A stretch of 11,352 nucleotides of DNA from UBA5734 sp964499985 (GCA_964499985.1 CAZCMX010000064.1:1-11352), one strand, 5' to 3'. Counted from the stretch's first letter, positions 1-8,926 are shown. A program made the numbers and translations. Notes: generated by a model not told the origin, from the sequence alone.

Positions 1-186
1 CATGCGCTGGCGGCTCTCCTGGAACTGGTACAGGCCATAGGCATAACAAAGGTAGACACCGGTCACCGCTGATGTCTCAGCTGGCGCATGGCTGATGCTG
101 AGCGCCAGGCTGACCAGAGAATGAGCCGGCAGAGCGCCATAAGGATGGCGATACCGGCTCTGGCGACTCTGGTGAAACGCTTTCAT
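1..186 (-). CDS. GH13 alpha-amylase / neopullulanase-like enzyme, N-terminal fragment
   Basis: Partial gene: 62 codons from an ATG at 186-184, open to the window edge. The visible protein starts MKAFHQSRQSRYRHPYGALP and continues into a beta-rich segment ending near YGLYQFQESRQRM. The pattern His-x-Ser, then Tyr-Arg-x-Pro-Tyr/Phe-Gly-Ala, resembles the N-terminal domain of clostridial GH13 alpha-glycosidases and amylopullulanases that sit downstream of glgA. The catalytic barrel lies outside the window, so substrate and linkage specificity cannot be read. The start codon is 9 nt after the glgA stop, with only a weak Shine-Dalgarno (GGAT), so translation may be coupled to glgA. The inferred role is hydrolysis or remodelling of glycogen/maltodextrin in the same operon. 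The operon position and the conserved N-terminal motif are the only support; an unrelated CBM-bearing protein is possible but less likely. Confidence 0.68.
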   Translation of the reverse strand, partial: MKAFHQSRQSRYRHPYGALPAHSLVSLALSISHAPAETSAVTGVYLCYAYGLYQFQESRQRM

Positions 187-195
187 AAGATCCGC

Positions 196-1644
196 TTAGC
201 CCTGGGCCAGCAGTGTTTCGAACAAGTCCTTGTATTGCTGGGCGGATTTGTCCCAGGAGTAGTCACCCTTCATGGCATTGTCTACCAGCTGAGCCCAGGA
301 CTGGGGCTTCTCGCGATAGATCCTGGCCGCCTCCTTGGTCAGGAACAGGAAGTCATGCGCATTGATGTTCGGGAATGAGAAGCCATTCCCCTCCCCCGTC
401 TCGATATTGAACGGGGTGACAGTATCCTGGAGGCCGCCGGTAGCCCGGACGACCGGAATCGTGCCATAGCGCATCGAGATCATCTGCGACAGGCCACAGG
501 GCTCGAACAGCGAGGGCATCAGGAACAGGTCAGCCCCGGCATACATGCGGTGCGACAGGGCCTGGTCGAATTCCAGCCGGACGGTCAGGCGGCCGCCGCG
601 GAAGGCGCCCATATGCCAGAAGCGATGTTCGTATTCCGGATCACCCGTGCCCAGGATCACCACCTGGATCCCCTCGTCAAGCATTTCGTCGAGAACGCGC
701 AGCAACAGGTCGACACCCTTCTGGTCGACCAGGCGGGAGATCATGACCGCCAGGGGCATCTCCGGATCGATGGTCAGGCCCATCTCCTTCTGCAGGGCTT
801 CCTTGCAGGCTGCCTTGCCCTCACCCCAGGTATTGCGGTCAAAGTTGGCCGGAATATACTTGTCCGTGGCCGGATTGTAGGCGTCCACATCGATCCCGTT
901 CAGGATGCCGCTGACCTTGTAGGCCATGCTCTGCAAAAGCCAATTGAGTCCCTCGCCGAAATACTCGGTCATGATTTCGCCGGCATAGGTCGGTGAAACC
1001 GTAGTCACCCGGTCGGCATAGACGATGCCGGCCTTCATGAAATTGGGGACACCGTCCTTGAGCACGCCATATTCGGACATGATGCGGTCCGGCAATTCCA
1101 TCAGGTCGGCAATCATGTCATAGCTGTGGATCCCCTGGTATTTCAGGTTATGGATCGTGTAGACGGTCTTCATCTGGTTGAATTTGCCATAGGGTCGATA
1201 ATGCGCTTCCATCAAGGCCGGGATCATGCCTGCCTGCCAGTCATTGAGGTGCAAGATATCCGGTTCGAAGTCCATCGGGTCGCTGATCACTTCCAGCACA
1301 GCCCGCTGGAAGAAACTGAAACGCTCGACATCAAAGGTGTATTCGATATAGAGCTGGCTATGGCCGAAATAATACTCGTTGTCGATAAAATAGATCGGCA
1401 CACCATTCAAATCCATGCGGTAGAGACCGCAATAGAGTGTCCGCCAGCCCATGCGGATCATTTTCCAGCCGAGGAATTCCAGATGGTCCGTATACTTGTC
1501 CTTGATCTGCTTGTACAAGGGCATGATGCACCGGATATCTACACCGATGCTCCTGAGCCGGGATGGCAGGGCGCCGGCGACATCACCCAGGCCGCCAGCC
1601 TTGGCCAGCGGTGCCAGTTCGGATGTGACGAGCAGGACTTTCAA
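196..1644 (-). CDS. glgA: Glycogen synthase (ADP-glucose:1,4-alpha-glucan glucosyltransferase, GT5)
   Basis: Transfers glucose from ADP-glucose to the non-reducing end of alpha-1,4-glucan in the cytoplasm. The 482-residue product is close to the usual ~480 of bacterial GlgA. The N-terminal loop LAKAGGLGDV places Lys at residue 15, the same number as the ADP-glucose-binding Lys of E. coli GlgA. The C-terminal Rossmann domain carries FEPCGLSQ (Glu about 381, the GT5 acidic catalytic-site residue) and RATGGLQDTV. I chose the TTG at 1644-1642 as start. It gives the family-typical N-terminus, has an AGAAGG ribosome site 7 nt upstream, and overlaps the glgD TGA in a TTGA, a 4-bp overlap that implies translational coupling. 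The in-frame ATG at 1719 would add 25 unrelated residues and a 79-bp overlap. It is the fourth gene of the glgBCDA operon. Confidence 0.96.
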   Translation of the reverse strand: MKVLLVTSELAPLAKAGGLGDVAGALPSRLRSIGVDIRCIMPLYKQIKDKYTDHLEFLGWKMIRMGWRTLYCGLYRMDLNGVPIYFIDNEYYFGHSQLYIEYTFDVERFSFFQRAVLEVISDPMDFEPDILHLNDWQAGMIPALMEAHYRPYGKFNQMKTVYTIHNLKYQGIHSYDMIADLMELPDRIMSEYGVLKDGVPNFMKAGIVYADRVTTVSPTYAGEIMTEYFGEGLNWLLQSMAYKVSGILNGIDVDAYNPATDKYIPANFDRNTWGEGKAACKEALQKEMGLTIDPEMPLAVMISRLVDQKGVDLLLRVLDEMLDEGIQVVILGTGDPEYEHRFWHMGAFRGGRLTVRLEFDQALSHRMYAGADLFLMPSLFEPCGLSQMISMRYGTIPVVRATGGLQDTVTPFNIETGEGNGFSFPNINAHDFLFLTKEAARIYREKPQSWAQLVDNAMKGDYSWDKSAQQYKDLFETLLAQG

Positions 1645-2753
1645 ACGATCGCCTTCTTTCCGATGACGACCGGGTAGTCCGCCTGGCCGAGCAATTTGAT
1701 ACCGGGTCGGATGACGCATTTCTTGTCAATGATGACATTTTCCAGGACGACGCCTTCAGAGACATAGACGTCCTGCATGATGATGCTGTTCTTGATCACG
1801 GCATGGCGGGAAATGGTTGCGCCACGGAAGATCATGCTATTGGTTACACTGCCAAGAATGCGGCAACCATCGGAAATGACACTGTTACTGACTTCATTGT
1901 TCTCATCGTAAAGGCTCGGGGCTTCGTCCTTGACCTTGGTATAAACCGGCAGGTCCGGATTGAAAATTTCCTCGCGGGTGTCATCTTCGAGCATTTTCAT
2001 CGTGGCATTGAAATAGGTGGCCACAGAATTGATCCGCAGAACCAGGCCCTTGAATTCCATGCCGCGGATCTTGAACTGGTCATAGCGGCGCAGCAGCTTT
2101 TCGATCGAGAAATCGGCTTCGCCCCGGGCAATCATTTCACTGACCAGATCGAGGAGCAGCTCCCGGTTGATCACCATGACACCCATCGAGCAGCGGGTGC
2201 TGGAGGGCTTGGCCGGATTCATCATCATATCCTGGACCAGGCCTTTGCGGTCGATGTCCAGGATGACGCTGGGCGAACCATAACGGATGCCATCGCGGTT
2301 GTACATGACCGTCATGTCCGCGCCGCTATCCTCATGCCGTGCCACCAGCTCAATGAATGACGAATTGAAAATGACATTCGGATTGGCCATGATGACAAAC
2401 TTGTGCGAATCGGCCTGCAGGAAATCCAGGAGGCCAACGAGGTCATCGCCTTCGATATTGGATTCGGTATTGGATGAATTGATATAGGGCGGCAGGATCT
2501 GCAGGCCCTGGGTCTTGCGGTCCAGGTCCCAGGAGCTGCCGGTGCCCAGATGGTCCATCAGGGATTTGTATTTGTTCATGGCCGTGATGCCGACATTCGT
2601 AATGCCGGAATTGACCATATTGGACAGCATGAAGTCGATGATGCGGTAACGGCCGGCAAACGGCATGGCGGCCAGGGCGCGGGGACGGGATAATTCCCCA
2701 AGGTGGATTTTCTTATTGTCGGCCAGAATCAGGCCCATTGCATTGATAAACAT
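1641..2753 (-). CDS. glgD: GlgD, non-catalytic/regulatory ADP-glucose pyrophosphorylase subunit
   Basis: 370-residue paralogue of GlgC. It keeps the nucleotidyltransferase fold landmark GRYRIIDFMLSNMVNSGI (residues about 35-52) and a C-terminal left-handed beta-helix of hexapeptide-like repeats. The catalytic signatures are gone. The GGxGxRLxxLT loop is replaced by a segment starting MGLILADNKK, and the SGDHIYK motif of GlgC is replaced by MANPNVIF. In characterised Bacillota (for example Geobacillus), GlgD pairs with GlgC and raises or tunes its activity while having little activity alone; that role is inferred here. The start is ATG 2753-2751, with AAGGAGG about 9 nt upstream. An in-frame ATG at 2771 sits upstream of that ribosome site and is rejected. 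It lies 24 nt after the glgC stop and overlaps glgA by 4 bp. Confidence 0.95.
   Translation of the reverse strand: MFINAMGLILADNKKIHLGELSRPRALAAMPFAGRYRIIDFMLSNMVNSGITNVGITAMNKYKSLMDHLGTGSSWDLDRKTQGLQILPPYINSSNTESNIEGDDLVGLLDFLQADSHKFVIMANPNVIFNSSFIELVARHEDSGADMTVMYNRDGIRYGSPSVILDIDRKGLVQDMMMNPAKPSSTRCSMGVMVINRELLLDLVSEMIARGEADFSIEKLLRRYDQFKIRGMEFKGLVLRINSVATYFNATMKMLEDDTREEIFNPDLPVYTKVKDEAPSLYDENNEVSNSVISDGCRILGSVTNSMIFRGATISRHAVIKNSIIMQDVYVSEGVVLENVIIDKKCVIRPGIKLLGQADYPVVIGKKAIV
1645..1661 (-). promoter_or_regulatory. Ribosome binding site that fixes the TTG start of glgA
   Basis: On the minus strand the purine run GGAAAGAAGG (1661-1652) lies 7 nt upstream of TTG (1644-1642), inside the last codons of glgD. 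No comparable purine site precedes the upstream in-frame ATG at 1719. Together with the TTGA stop/start overlap, this decides the start of glgA. Confidence 0.75.
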
Positions 2754-2777
2754 ACGGGTTGCCTCCTTCAAGTGCGG

Positions 2778-4040
2778 TTATCCGTGGACCCTAAATGAGT
2801 ATTCGATGAATTCGTCCGATTCCTGGTCATCCTGGTGCTCAACCATGCAGTTGCCCGGGATGATGGCTTCGTCACGGATCTTGAGGCCGCGCTCGAATAC
2901 GGTGATTCCATTGGAACAGAGCTTGGTATTGGTGTACTTGCACTCGCCCTCGATGCTGGCACCCACCCGGGCATTCTTGCCGATGATCGTGCCCATGCCG
3001 ACAATGCATTTGTCAACCAGGGCGCCGGCTTGCACGGTGACGCCAGGCATCAGGATCGAGTCGCGGACGATCGCGCCTTTTTCAACGACGACGCTGTCGG
3101 AAAGCACGGAATGCTCCACCGTGCCATAGATGCTGCAGCCATCGGTCAGGGCGCTATTGATCACGCGGGCCCCCTTGGCGATATAGTGGGCTGGCTTGAC
3201 CGGGTTGCGGCTGTAGATCTTCCAGGAACGGTCCATCAGATTGATTTCCTCAGGCTGGTCGAGGATGTCCATATTCGCTTCCCAGAGGCTGTCGATCGTG
3301 CCGACATCCTTCCAGTAGCCAGAGAAGCGATAGGCGATCAGCTTCTGGCCTTCCGCGAGCATATTGGGGATGATGTTCTTGCCAAAGTCATGGCTGGAGT
3401 CGGTGCGGGCTTCATCTTCAAAGAGCATGCGGCGCAAAACGTCCCACTTGAAGACATAGACGCCCATCGAGGCCAGGTTGCTTTTCGGCTGCTTGGGCTT
3501 TTCGTCGAATTCGACGACGACATTGTTGGCATCGGTATTCATGATGCCGAAGCGGCTGGCTTCCTCACCTGGAACCTCGAAAACAGCGATGGTCGCATCG
3601 GCATTTTCGCGGATATGGGACAGGATCATTTTGGCATAGTTCATCTTGTAGATATGGTCACCGGACAAGATGACAACATGCTTGGGATCATAGCTGTCGA
3701 TGAACTCCGAGTTCTGGAAGATGGCGTTTGCCGTGCCCTTGTACCAGTCGCTCCGGGCATTGCTCTGGTAGGGCGGCAGAATATAGGCCCCGCCATTGTT
3801 GCGGTCGAGATCCCAGGGATGGCCATTGCCAATGTAGGTGTTCAGTGCCAGAGGCTGGTATTGGGTCAGCACGCCAACGGTCTCGATCCCTGAGTTGATG
3901 CAGTTGCTCAGCGGGAAATCGATGATCCGGTAACGGCTGCCGAACGGTACCGCCGGCTTGGCCAGATACTTGGTCAGCGTCCCAAGTCGCGAGCCTTGCC
4001 CGCCTGCGAGAATCATCGCGATCACTTCTTGTCTTGCCAC
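2778..4040 (-). CDS. glgC: Glucose-1-phosphate adenylyltransferase (ADP-glucose pyrophosphorylase)
   Basis: Makes ADP-glucose and pyrophosphate from ATP and glucose-1-phosphate, the committed step of bacterial glycogen synthesis. The 420-residue protein has the full set of motifs: LAGGQGSRLGTLT (about 11-23), AKPAVPFG (27-34), SGDHIYK (126-132, with Asp128 equivalent to the metal-binding catalytic Asp), FDEKP (178-182, Lys181 at the glucose-1-phosphate site), and GYWKDVGT. A C-terminal left-handed beta-helix follows. The start is GTG (4040-4038), 7 nt after a strong AGGAGGG site. It is the second gene of the operon, 40 nt after the glgB stop; that gap is A/T-rich and holds little beyond the ribosome site. 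Allosteric control by glycolytic intermediates is usual for the family but cannot be read from the sequence. Confidence 0.97.
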   Translation of the reverse strand: MARQEVIAMILAGGQGSRLGTLTKYLAKPAVPFGSRYRIIDFPLSNCINSGIETVGVLTQYQPLALNTYIGNGHPWDLDRNNGGAYILPPYQSNARSDWYKGTANAIFQNSEFIDSYDPKHVVILSGDHIYKMNYAKMILSHIRENADATIAVFEVPGEEASRFGIMNTDANNVVVEFDEKPKQPKSNLASMGVYVFKWDVLRRMLFEDEARTDSSHDFGKNIIPNMLAEGQKLIAYRFSGYWKDVGTIDSLWEANMDILDQPEEINLMDRSWKIYSRNPVKPAHYIAKGARVINSALTDGCSIYGTVEHSVLSDSVVVEKGAIVRDSILMPGVTVQAGALVDKCIVGMGTIIGKNARVGASIEGECKYTNTKLCSNGITVFERGLKIRDEAIIPGNCMVEHQDDQESDEFIEYSFRVHG

Positions 4041-4080
4041 AAAAATCCCTCCTAAATTAAACGGTCTATCGATTAGTTAT

Positions 4081-5955
<1,875 letters not shown>

Positions 5956-5958
<3 letters not shown>

Positions 5959-5968
5959 ATTCACACCT
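5956..5968 (-). promoter_or_regulatory. glgB ribosome binding site choosing ATG 5958 over GTG 5964
   Basis: The minus strand reads AGGTG (5968-5964), TGAAT, then ATG (5958-5956). The GTG codon six bases earlier overlaps the Shine-Dalgarno itself, so the downstream ATG is the plausible start. The site is weaker than the AGGAGGG of glgC. Confidence 0.6.
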
Positions 5969-5994
5969 GCTTTGTACGAGATTCAGTTAAAATC

Positions 5995-6022
5995 ATTATA
6001 CCTGATTTGTGATCCTGCACAA
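5995..6022 (-). promoter_or_regulatory. Promoter of the glgBCDA operon
   Basis: On the minus strand there is a perfect -10 TATAAT (6000-5995). A weak -35 TTGTGC (6022-6017) lies 16 bp upstream. Transcription would start near 5988, giving a ~30-nt leader. It is the only promoter-like element seen ahead of glgB. The tight spacing of the downstream genes (40 nt, 24 nt, 4-bp overlap, 9 nt) suggests it drives the whole cluster. The -35 lies in the T-rich tail of the upstream terminator. Confidence 0.7.
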
Positions 6023-6052
6023 CAAATAAAAGGTGGTTGGCCCACCTTTTAT
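6017..6052 (-). terminator. Intrinsic terminator of the oxidoreductase operon
   Basis: A perfect 11-bp inverted repeat, arm ATAAAAGGTGG at 6026-6036 and its complement at 6042-6052, with a 5-nt loop. Read on the minus strand, the descending arm ends in CCTTTTAT and is followed by TTGTTG, a broken T-run. It lies 43 nt beyond the gamma-subunit stop. The A-rich ascending arm means it could also act on plus-strand transcripts, but no plus-strand gene ends here. Confidence 0.85.
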
Positions 6053-6094
6053 CTGATACTGACAATTAATTGCGTCATTATTCAGCTATTTTGT

Positions 6095-6640
6095 TCAAGG
6101 GGTTTCCTGAAAAGCTGCACCAACGTCAAAGGCAGCCAGTTCCTGGGGAATCAGGTGATGATGCCGGGCAGGCAAGGCATCCTTCAAGGCCAGTTCAAAG
6201 GATTCCCGGGTGAAGCAACCGGTCTGGGCCATCAGGCAGCCCAAAAGGTAAATGATGGCAAAAGTGATATTGCCAGCCTCGACGGCCAGGGTGGACGCCG
6301 GAATCTGGAATACGCGGACATCGCGGCGCGCCGGGACATTGAGGACCAGAGAGCTGTCGAGGATCACCAGGCCGCCGGGCTTGACATGGCCAATGAAGCG
6401 GTCCAGCGAGGGTCCATTCATGACAATCAGCACATCGGCCGCATTGATGGCAGGCGAGCCGATCGGCTCATCCGAGATGACCACGCTGCAATTGGCCGTT
6501 CCGCCGCGCATTTCAGGGCCATAGGACGGAAACCAGGAGACTTCGCGGTTTTCGAGGAGGGCTGCCGTCGCGATGAATTTACCGCCGGACAGGATCCCCT
6601 GGCCACCAAAACCGGCCACGATCACAGAAAAATCGATCAT
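6095..6640 (-). CDS. 2-oxoacid:ferredoxin oxidoreductase, gamma subunit
   Basis: 181-residue protein of the POR/KOR gamma family. The N-terminus IVAGFGGQGILSGGKFIATA (glycine-rich loop about 10-15) and the segment SYGPEMRGGTANCSVVIS are characteristic. In pyruvate:ferredoxin oxidoreductase structures this domain helps hold the CoA side of the active site; that role is transferred from the family. The gene starts 2 nt after the beta-subunit TGA. Its GGAGG site is embedded in the last beta codons, so the subunits are probably translationally coupled. It is the last gene of the four-subunit operon and is followed by the terminator. Similar domains occur in indolepyruvate oxidoreductase beta chains (IorB), but the separate alpha and beta genes here exclude that enzyme. 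VorC- or KorC-type naming depends on the unknown substrate. Confidence 0.9.
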   Translation of the reverse strand: MIDFSVIVAGFGGQGILSGGKFIATAALLENREVSWFPSYGPEMRGGTANCSVVISDEPIGSPAINAADVLIVMNGPSLDRFIGHVKPGGLVILDSSLVLNVPARRDVRVFQIPASTLAVEAGNITFAIIYLLGCLMAQTGCFTRESFELALKDALPARHHHLIPQELAAFDVGAAFQETP

Positions 6641-6642
6641 GC

Positions 6643-7389
6643 TCAGACCTCCAGTTCCTGCCCGCGGAAAACACCGAGCGGGTATTGCTTGAACATGGCA
6701 TCCTCCAGCCAGCGCAAAGACGCAACCGGGTCCTTGCCCCAGTTGGTCGGGCAGGTCGAGAGGATCTCGACCATGGCAAAGCCCAGACCCTCCTGCTGGA
6801 CCCGGAAGGCCTTGCGGATCGCTTTCTTGGCCTTGTTGATATGGGCAAAGTCATTGACCGCGACGCGTTCGACATAGACGGCCCCACGCAATGTCGCAAT
6901 CATTTCGCTGACATTGATCGGGAAGCCTTCGAACTCGGGCCGGCGGCCAAAGGGGGAGGTTGTCGTGACTTGGCCAACCAGGGTGGTCGGGGCCATCTGG
7001 CCAGAGGTCATGCCATAAATGGCATTGTTGACGAAGAATGTGCTGATCTTTTCGCCGCGGGCCGCAGCATGGACGATCTCGGCGGCACCGATGGCAGCCA
7101 GGTCACCATCGCCCTGGTAGGTGAAGACCAGATTGTCCGGGTGGACACGCTTGATGCCGGTGGCAACAGCCGGAGCCCGGCCATGGGCCGCCTGGATCAT
7201 GTCACAGGCAAAATACTCGTAATTGTTGTAGGTGCAACCGACGGGCGAGACACCGACTGCCGTATCCAGAACGCCCATCTCGACCATGACCTCGGCGATC
7301 AGGCGATGGATGATGCCATGCGTACAGCCGGGACAATAATGGAAAGGCTTGTCAGTCAGGCCTGTGGTGCGGGTAAAGACTTGTTTCAT
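6643..7389 (-). CDS. 2-oxoacid:ferredoxin oxidoreductase, beta subunit (thiamine-diphosphate binding)
   Basis: 248 residues. The TPP/Mg motif is clear: GDGDLAAIGAAEIVHAAARG followed by FVNNAIYGMT, the classic GDG...NN spacing. Near the N-terminus, HYCPGCTHG (about 17-25) is the signature of the KOR/VOR beta family. The subunit supplies the thiamine cofactor site that decarboxylates the 2-oxoacid. The start is ATG 7389-7387, which overlaps the alpha-subunit TGA as ATGA (4-bp overlap) and has GGGAGGAG a few bases upstream. A longer open frame to 7530 lies wholly inside the alpha gene and is not used. A ferredoxin domain is absent from this chain; electrons would pass to the separate small [4Fe-4S] subunit. 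The substrate cannot be set from this chain alone. Confidence 0.93.
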   Translation of the reverse strand: MKQVFTRTTGLTDKPFHYCPGCTHGIIHRLIAEVMVEMGVLDTAVGVSPVGCTYNNYEYFACDMIQAAHGRAPAVATGIKRVHPDNLVFTYQGDGDLAAIGAAEIVHAAARGEKISTFFVNNAIYGMTSGQMAPTTLVGQVTTTSPFGRRPEFEGFPINVSEMIATLRGAVYVERVAVNDFAHINKAKKAIRKAFRVQQEGLGFAMVEILSTCPTNWGKDPVASLRWLEDAMFKQYPLGVFRGQELEV

Positions 7390-8459
7390 GTTGCACTCCT
7401 CCCTGCCAGCTGGCGAACCTTGTCCAGGATCTCCTGCTGAGTCGGCAGATTTCCGCCCGTGCGGCCATGGAAATAGACCGGCTTCTGGCCATTGACAGCG
7501 AGACGGACATCTTCGACCATCTGGCCACAATTCAGCTCGATATCCAGGATGGCCTTGACCGAAGGCTGGCCGGCCAGCTCGGCAAAGGTCTGGCTGGGGA
7601 ATGGCCAGACCGTGATCGGACGGACCAGGCCGACTTTGATGCCTTCCCGGGCTGCCAGCTTCATGACATTGCGGCAGATCCGGCTGGTCAGGCCAAAAGC
7701 GGTCAGAATGATCTCAGCATCCTCACAATCGACGGTCTCCACCCGGGTCTCGTTCTTCTCCACCTCGGCATACTTGGCCTGAAGCTTGGCATTGAACACT
7801 TCCATGACATCGGCTTCGATATAGATCGACTGGATCGTATTATGTTCCTTGCGACCCTTGAGTCCAGTCAGGGCCCAGGGTTTTTCGACCTCGATAATGG
7901 GTTCGGTCTCGCGGAAAGCAACCGGCTCCATCATCTGTCCCAGAGCCCCATCGCCCAGGACCAGAGTGAGCATGCGGTAGCGGTCAGCCAGATTGAATGC
8001 TTCCACGGTCAGCTCATACAGCTCCTGGATGCTGGCCGGGGCGAGGACGATATTCCGGTAATCACCATGTCCTCCACCCTTGGTGGCCTGGAAATAGTCC
8101 CCCTGGGCAGGCAGGATGCCCCCAAGGCCAGGCCCGGAACGGACGACATTGACCACGACAACCGGCAGCTCAGCCCCGGCGATATAGGAAAAACCTTCCT
8201 GCATCAGGCTGATCCCCGGGCTGGAGCTGGTCGTCATGGTCCGGGCACCAGCAGCTGCTGCACCATAGACCATATTGATCGATGCCACTTCGCTTTCAGC
8301 CTGCAGCATGATGCCGCCAACCTCTGGCATGCGCTTGGCCATATAATGCATGATTTCGGTCTGGGGAGTGATCGGGTAGCCGAAGTAATGGCGGCAGCCG
8401 GCACGAACTGCCGCTTCAGCGATGACTTCGTTTCCTTTCATCAGGACACGACTGGACAT
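7386..8459 (-). CDS. vorB: 2-oxoacid:ferredoxin oxidoreductase, alpha subunit (VorB-like)
   Basis: 357 residues. The N-terminal pyrimidine-binding domain opens with VLMKGNEVIAEAAVRAGCRH and FGYPITPQTEI. It continues with QAESEVASINMVYGAAAAGAR, SSSPGISLMQEG and VVNVVRSGPGLGGILPAQGDY, the pattern I associate with proteins annotated as 3-methyl-2-oxobutanoate dehydrogenase subunit VorB in Bacillota. A C-terminal transketolase-like domain ends near YFHGRTGGNLPTQQEI. The enzyme oxidatively decarboxylates a 2-oxoacid to acyl-CoA and CO2, reducing ferredoxin, or runs in reverse. VorB-type enzymes prefer branched-chain 2-oxoacids from Val/Leu/Ile; 2-oxoglutarate (KorA) is the main alternative. Start ATG 8459-8457, with GGAGGT overlapping the ferredoxin-subunit stop codon 10 nt upstream. 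The open frame to 8837 upstream runs through the small subunit and is not coding. Confidence 0.92.
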   Translation of the reverse strand: MSSRVLMKGNEVIAEAAVRAGCRHYFGYPITPQTEIMHYMAKRMPEVGGIMLQAESEVASINMVYGAAAAGARTMTTSSSPGISLMQEGFSYIAGAELPVVVVNVVRSGPGLGGILPAQGDYFQATKGGGHGDYRNIVLAPASIQELYELTVEAFNLADRYRMLTLVLGDGALGQMMEPVAFRETEPIIEVEKPWALTGLKGRKEHNTIQSIYIEADVMEVFNAKLQAKYAEVEKNETRVETVDCEDAEIILTAFGLTSRICRNVMKLAAREGIKVGLVRPITVWPFPSQTFAELAGQPSVKAILDIELNCGQMVEDVRLAVNGQKPVYFHGRTGGNLPTQQEILDKVRQLAGRSAT

Positions 8460-8469
8460 AGCGGACCTC

Positions 8470-8676
8470 CTATCGATAGACGGTGATGACGACATCTGGA
8501 CAGATGGTCGCGCAAAGGGTGCAGCCCGTGCAGCGCTCCATCTCCAGGATGCCAGCCGGATGGAATCCCTTGCTGTTGAGCTTGTCTTTCTGCAGGGCGA
8601 TGATTTTCTGGGGACAGACCGATACACAAAGGCCGCAGCCCTTGCAGCGTTCCTCATTGAATTCAGTTTTTGGCAT
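8470..8676 (-). CDS. 2-oxoacid:ferredoxin oxidoreductase, delta subunit (2x[4Fe-4S] ferredoxin)
   Basis: A 68-residue bacterial-type ferredoxin with two complete CxxCxxCxxxCP motifs: Cys11, 14, 17, 21 and Cys49, 52, 55, 59. It should bind two [4Fe-4S] clusters and carry electrons from the TPP site to external ferredoxin. ATG 8676-8674 is preceded by AAGGAGA. As first gene of the operon, it lies just ahead of alpha (10-nt gap) in the order delta-alpha-beta-gamma, which is common for VOR/KOR clusters in clostridia and methanogens. The ~27-residue linker between clusters (KDKLNSKGFHP and neighbours) is typical of oxidoreductase delta subunits. It is too closely embedded to be a free-standing ferredoxin. 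Confidence 0.95.
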   Translation of the reverse strand: MPKTEFNEERCKGCGLCVSVCPQKIIALQKDKLNSKGFHPAGILEMERCTGCTLCATICPDVVITVYR

Positions 8677-8774
8677 ATGGTCTCCTTGATGCAGTCCGTA
8701 GTCAAGCGATGGCTGGAACTGAGCAAGCGCTCAAAAACGAAACTGTCTATTGAACTGCCAGTTTTGACAATCTG
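8677..8774 (-). promoter_or_regulatory. Untranslated leader of the oxidoreductase operon with repeated AACTG boxes
   Basis: About 98 nt between the predicted transcription start and the first ATG. On the plus strand AACTG occurs at 8717-8721, 8741-8745 and 8753-8757. An inverted copy, CAGTT, lies at 8759-8763, making the dyad AACTG-C-CAGTT. A small hairpin, TGAGC-AAGC-GCTCA, spans 8720-8733. No known riboswitch was recognised, and no T-run follows the hairpin on the minus strand to mark an attenuator. A regulatory role is inference. Confidence 0.3.
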
Positions 8775-8780
8775 TTGATG

Positions 8781-8809
8781 ATTATAGGCGTTGTGCCCAA
8801 AAGCCGCAA
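8781..8809 (-). promoter_or_regulatory. Promoter of the oxidoreductase operon
   Basis: On the minus strand a perfect TATAAT -10 (8786-8781) is spaced exactly 17 bp from TTGCGG (8809-8804) as -35. Predicted start is near 8774. The rest of the gap up to the ATPase stop (8810-8926) holds a short dyad TGAATGATTCA (8867-8877) and a 6-bp inverted repeat GGTCCA/TGGACC (8886-8907) without a T-run, so read-through from the ATPase gene is possible. Confidence 0.65.
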
Positions 8810-8926
8810 GCTTGATGCTGTGTGTATGAACAAGCACGCATTGTAAAATTCTGATTGGTGCATGACTGAATGATTCATCCGAACGGGTCCACCAGGCCCC
8901 ATGGACCAGCCATAACGTTCATGCGT

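Noticed and set aside
2835..3893. 352-codon open frame on the plus strand
   Set aside because: Lies wholly antisense to glgC; low-complexity Asp/His/Ala-rich translation typical of a shadow frame.
7467..8486. 339-codon open frame on the plus strand
   Set aside because: Antisense to the alpha-subunit gene; the translation resembles no family.
6095..8676. Indolepyruvate:ferredoxin oxidoreductase (IorAB)
   Set aside because: IorA is a long single chain fusing TPP and ferredoxin domains; here alpha, beta and ferredoxin are separate genes.
8886..8907. Terminator after the ATPase gene
   Set aside because: The GGTCCA/TGGACC inverted repeat has a short stem, a 10-nt loop and no T-run on the minus strand.
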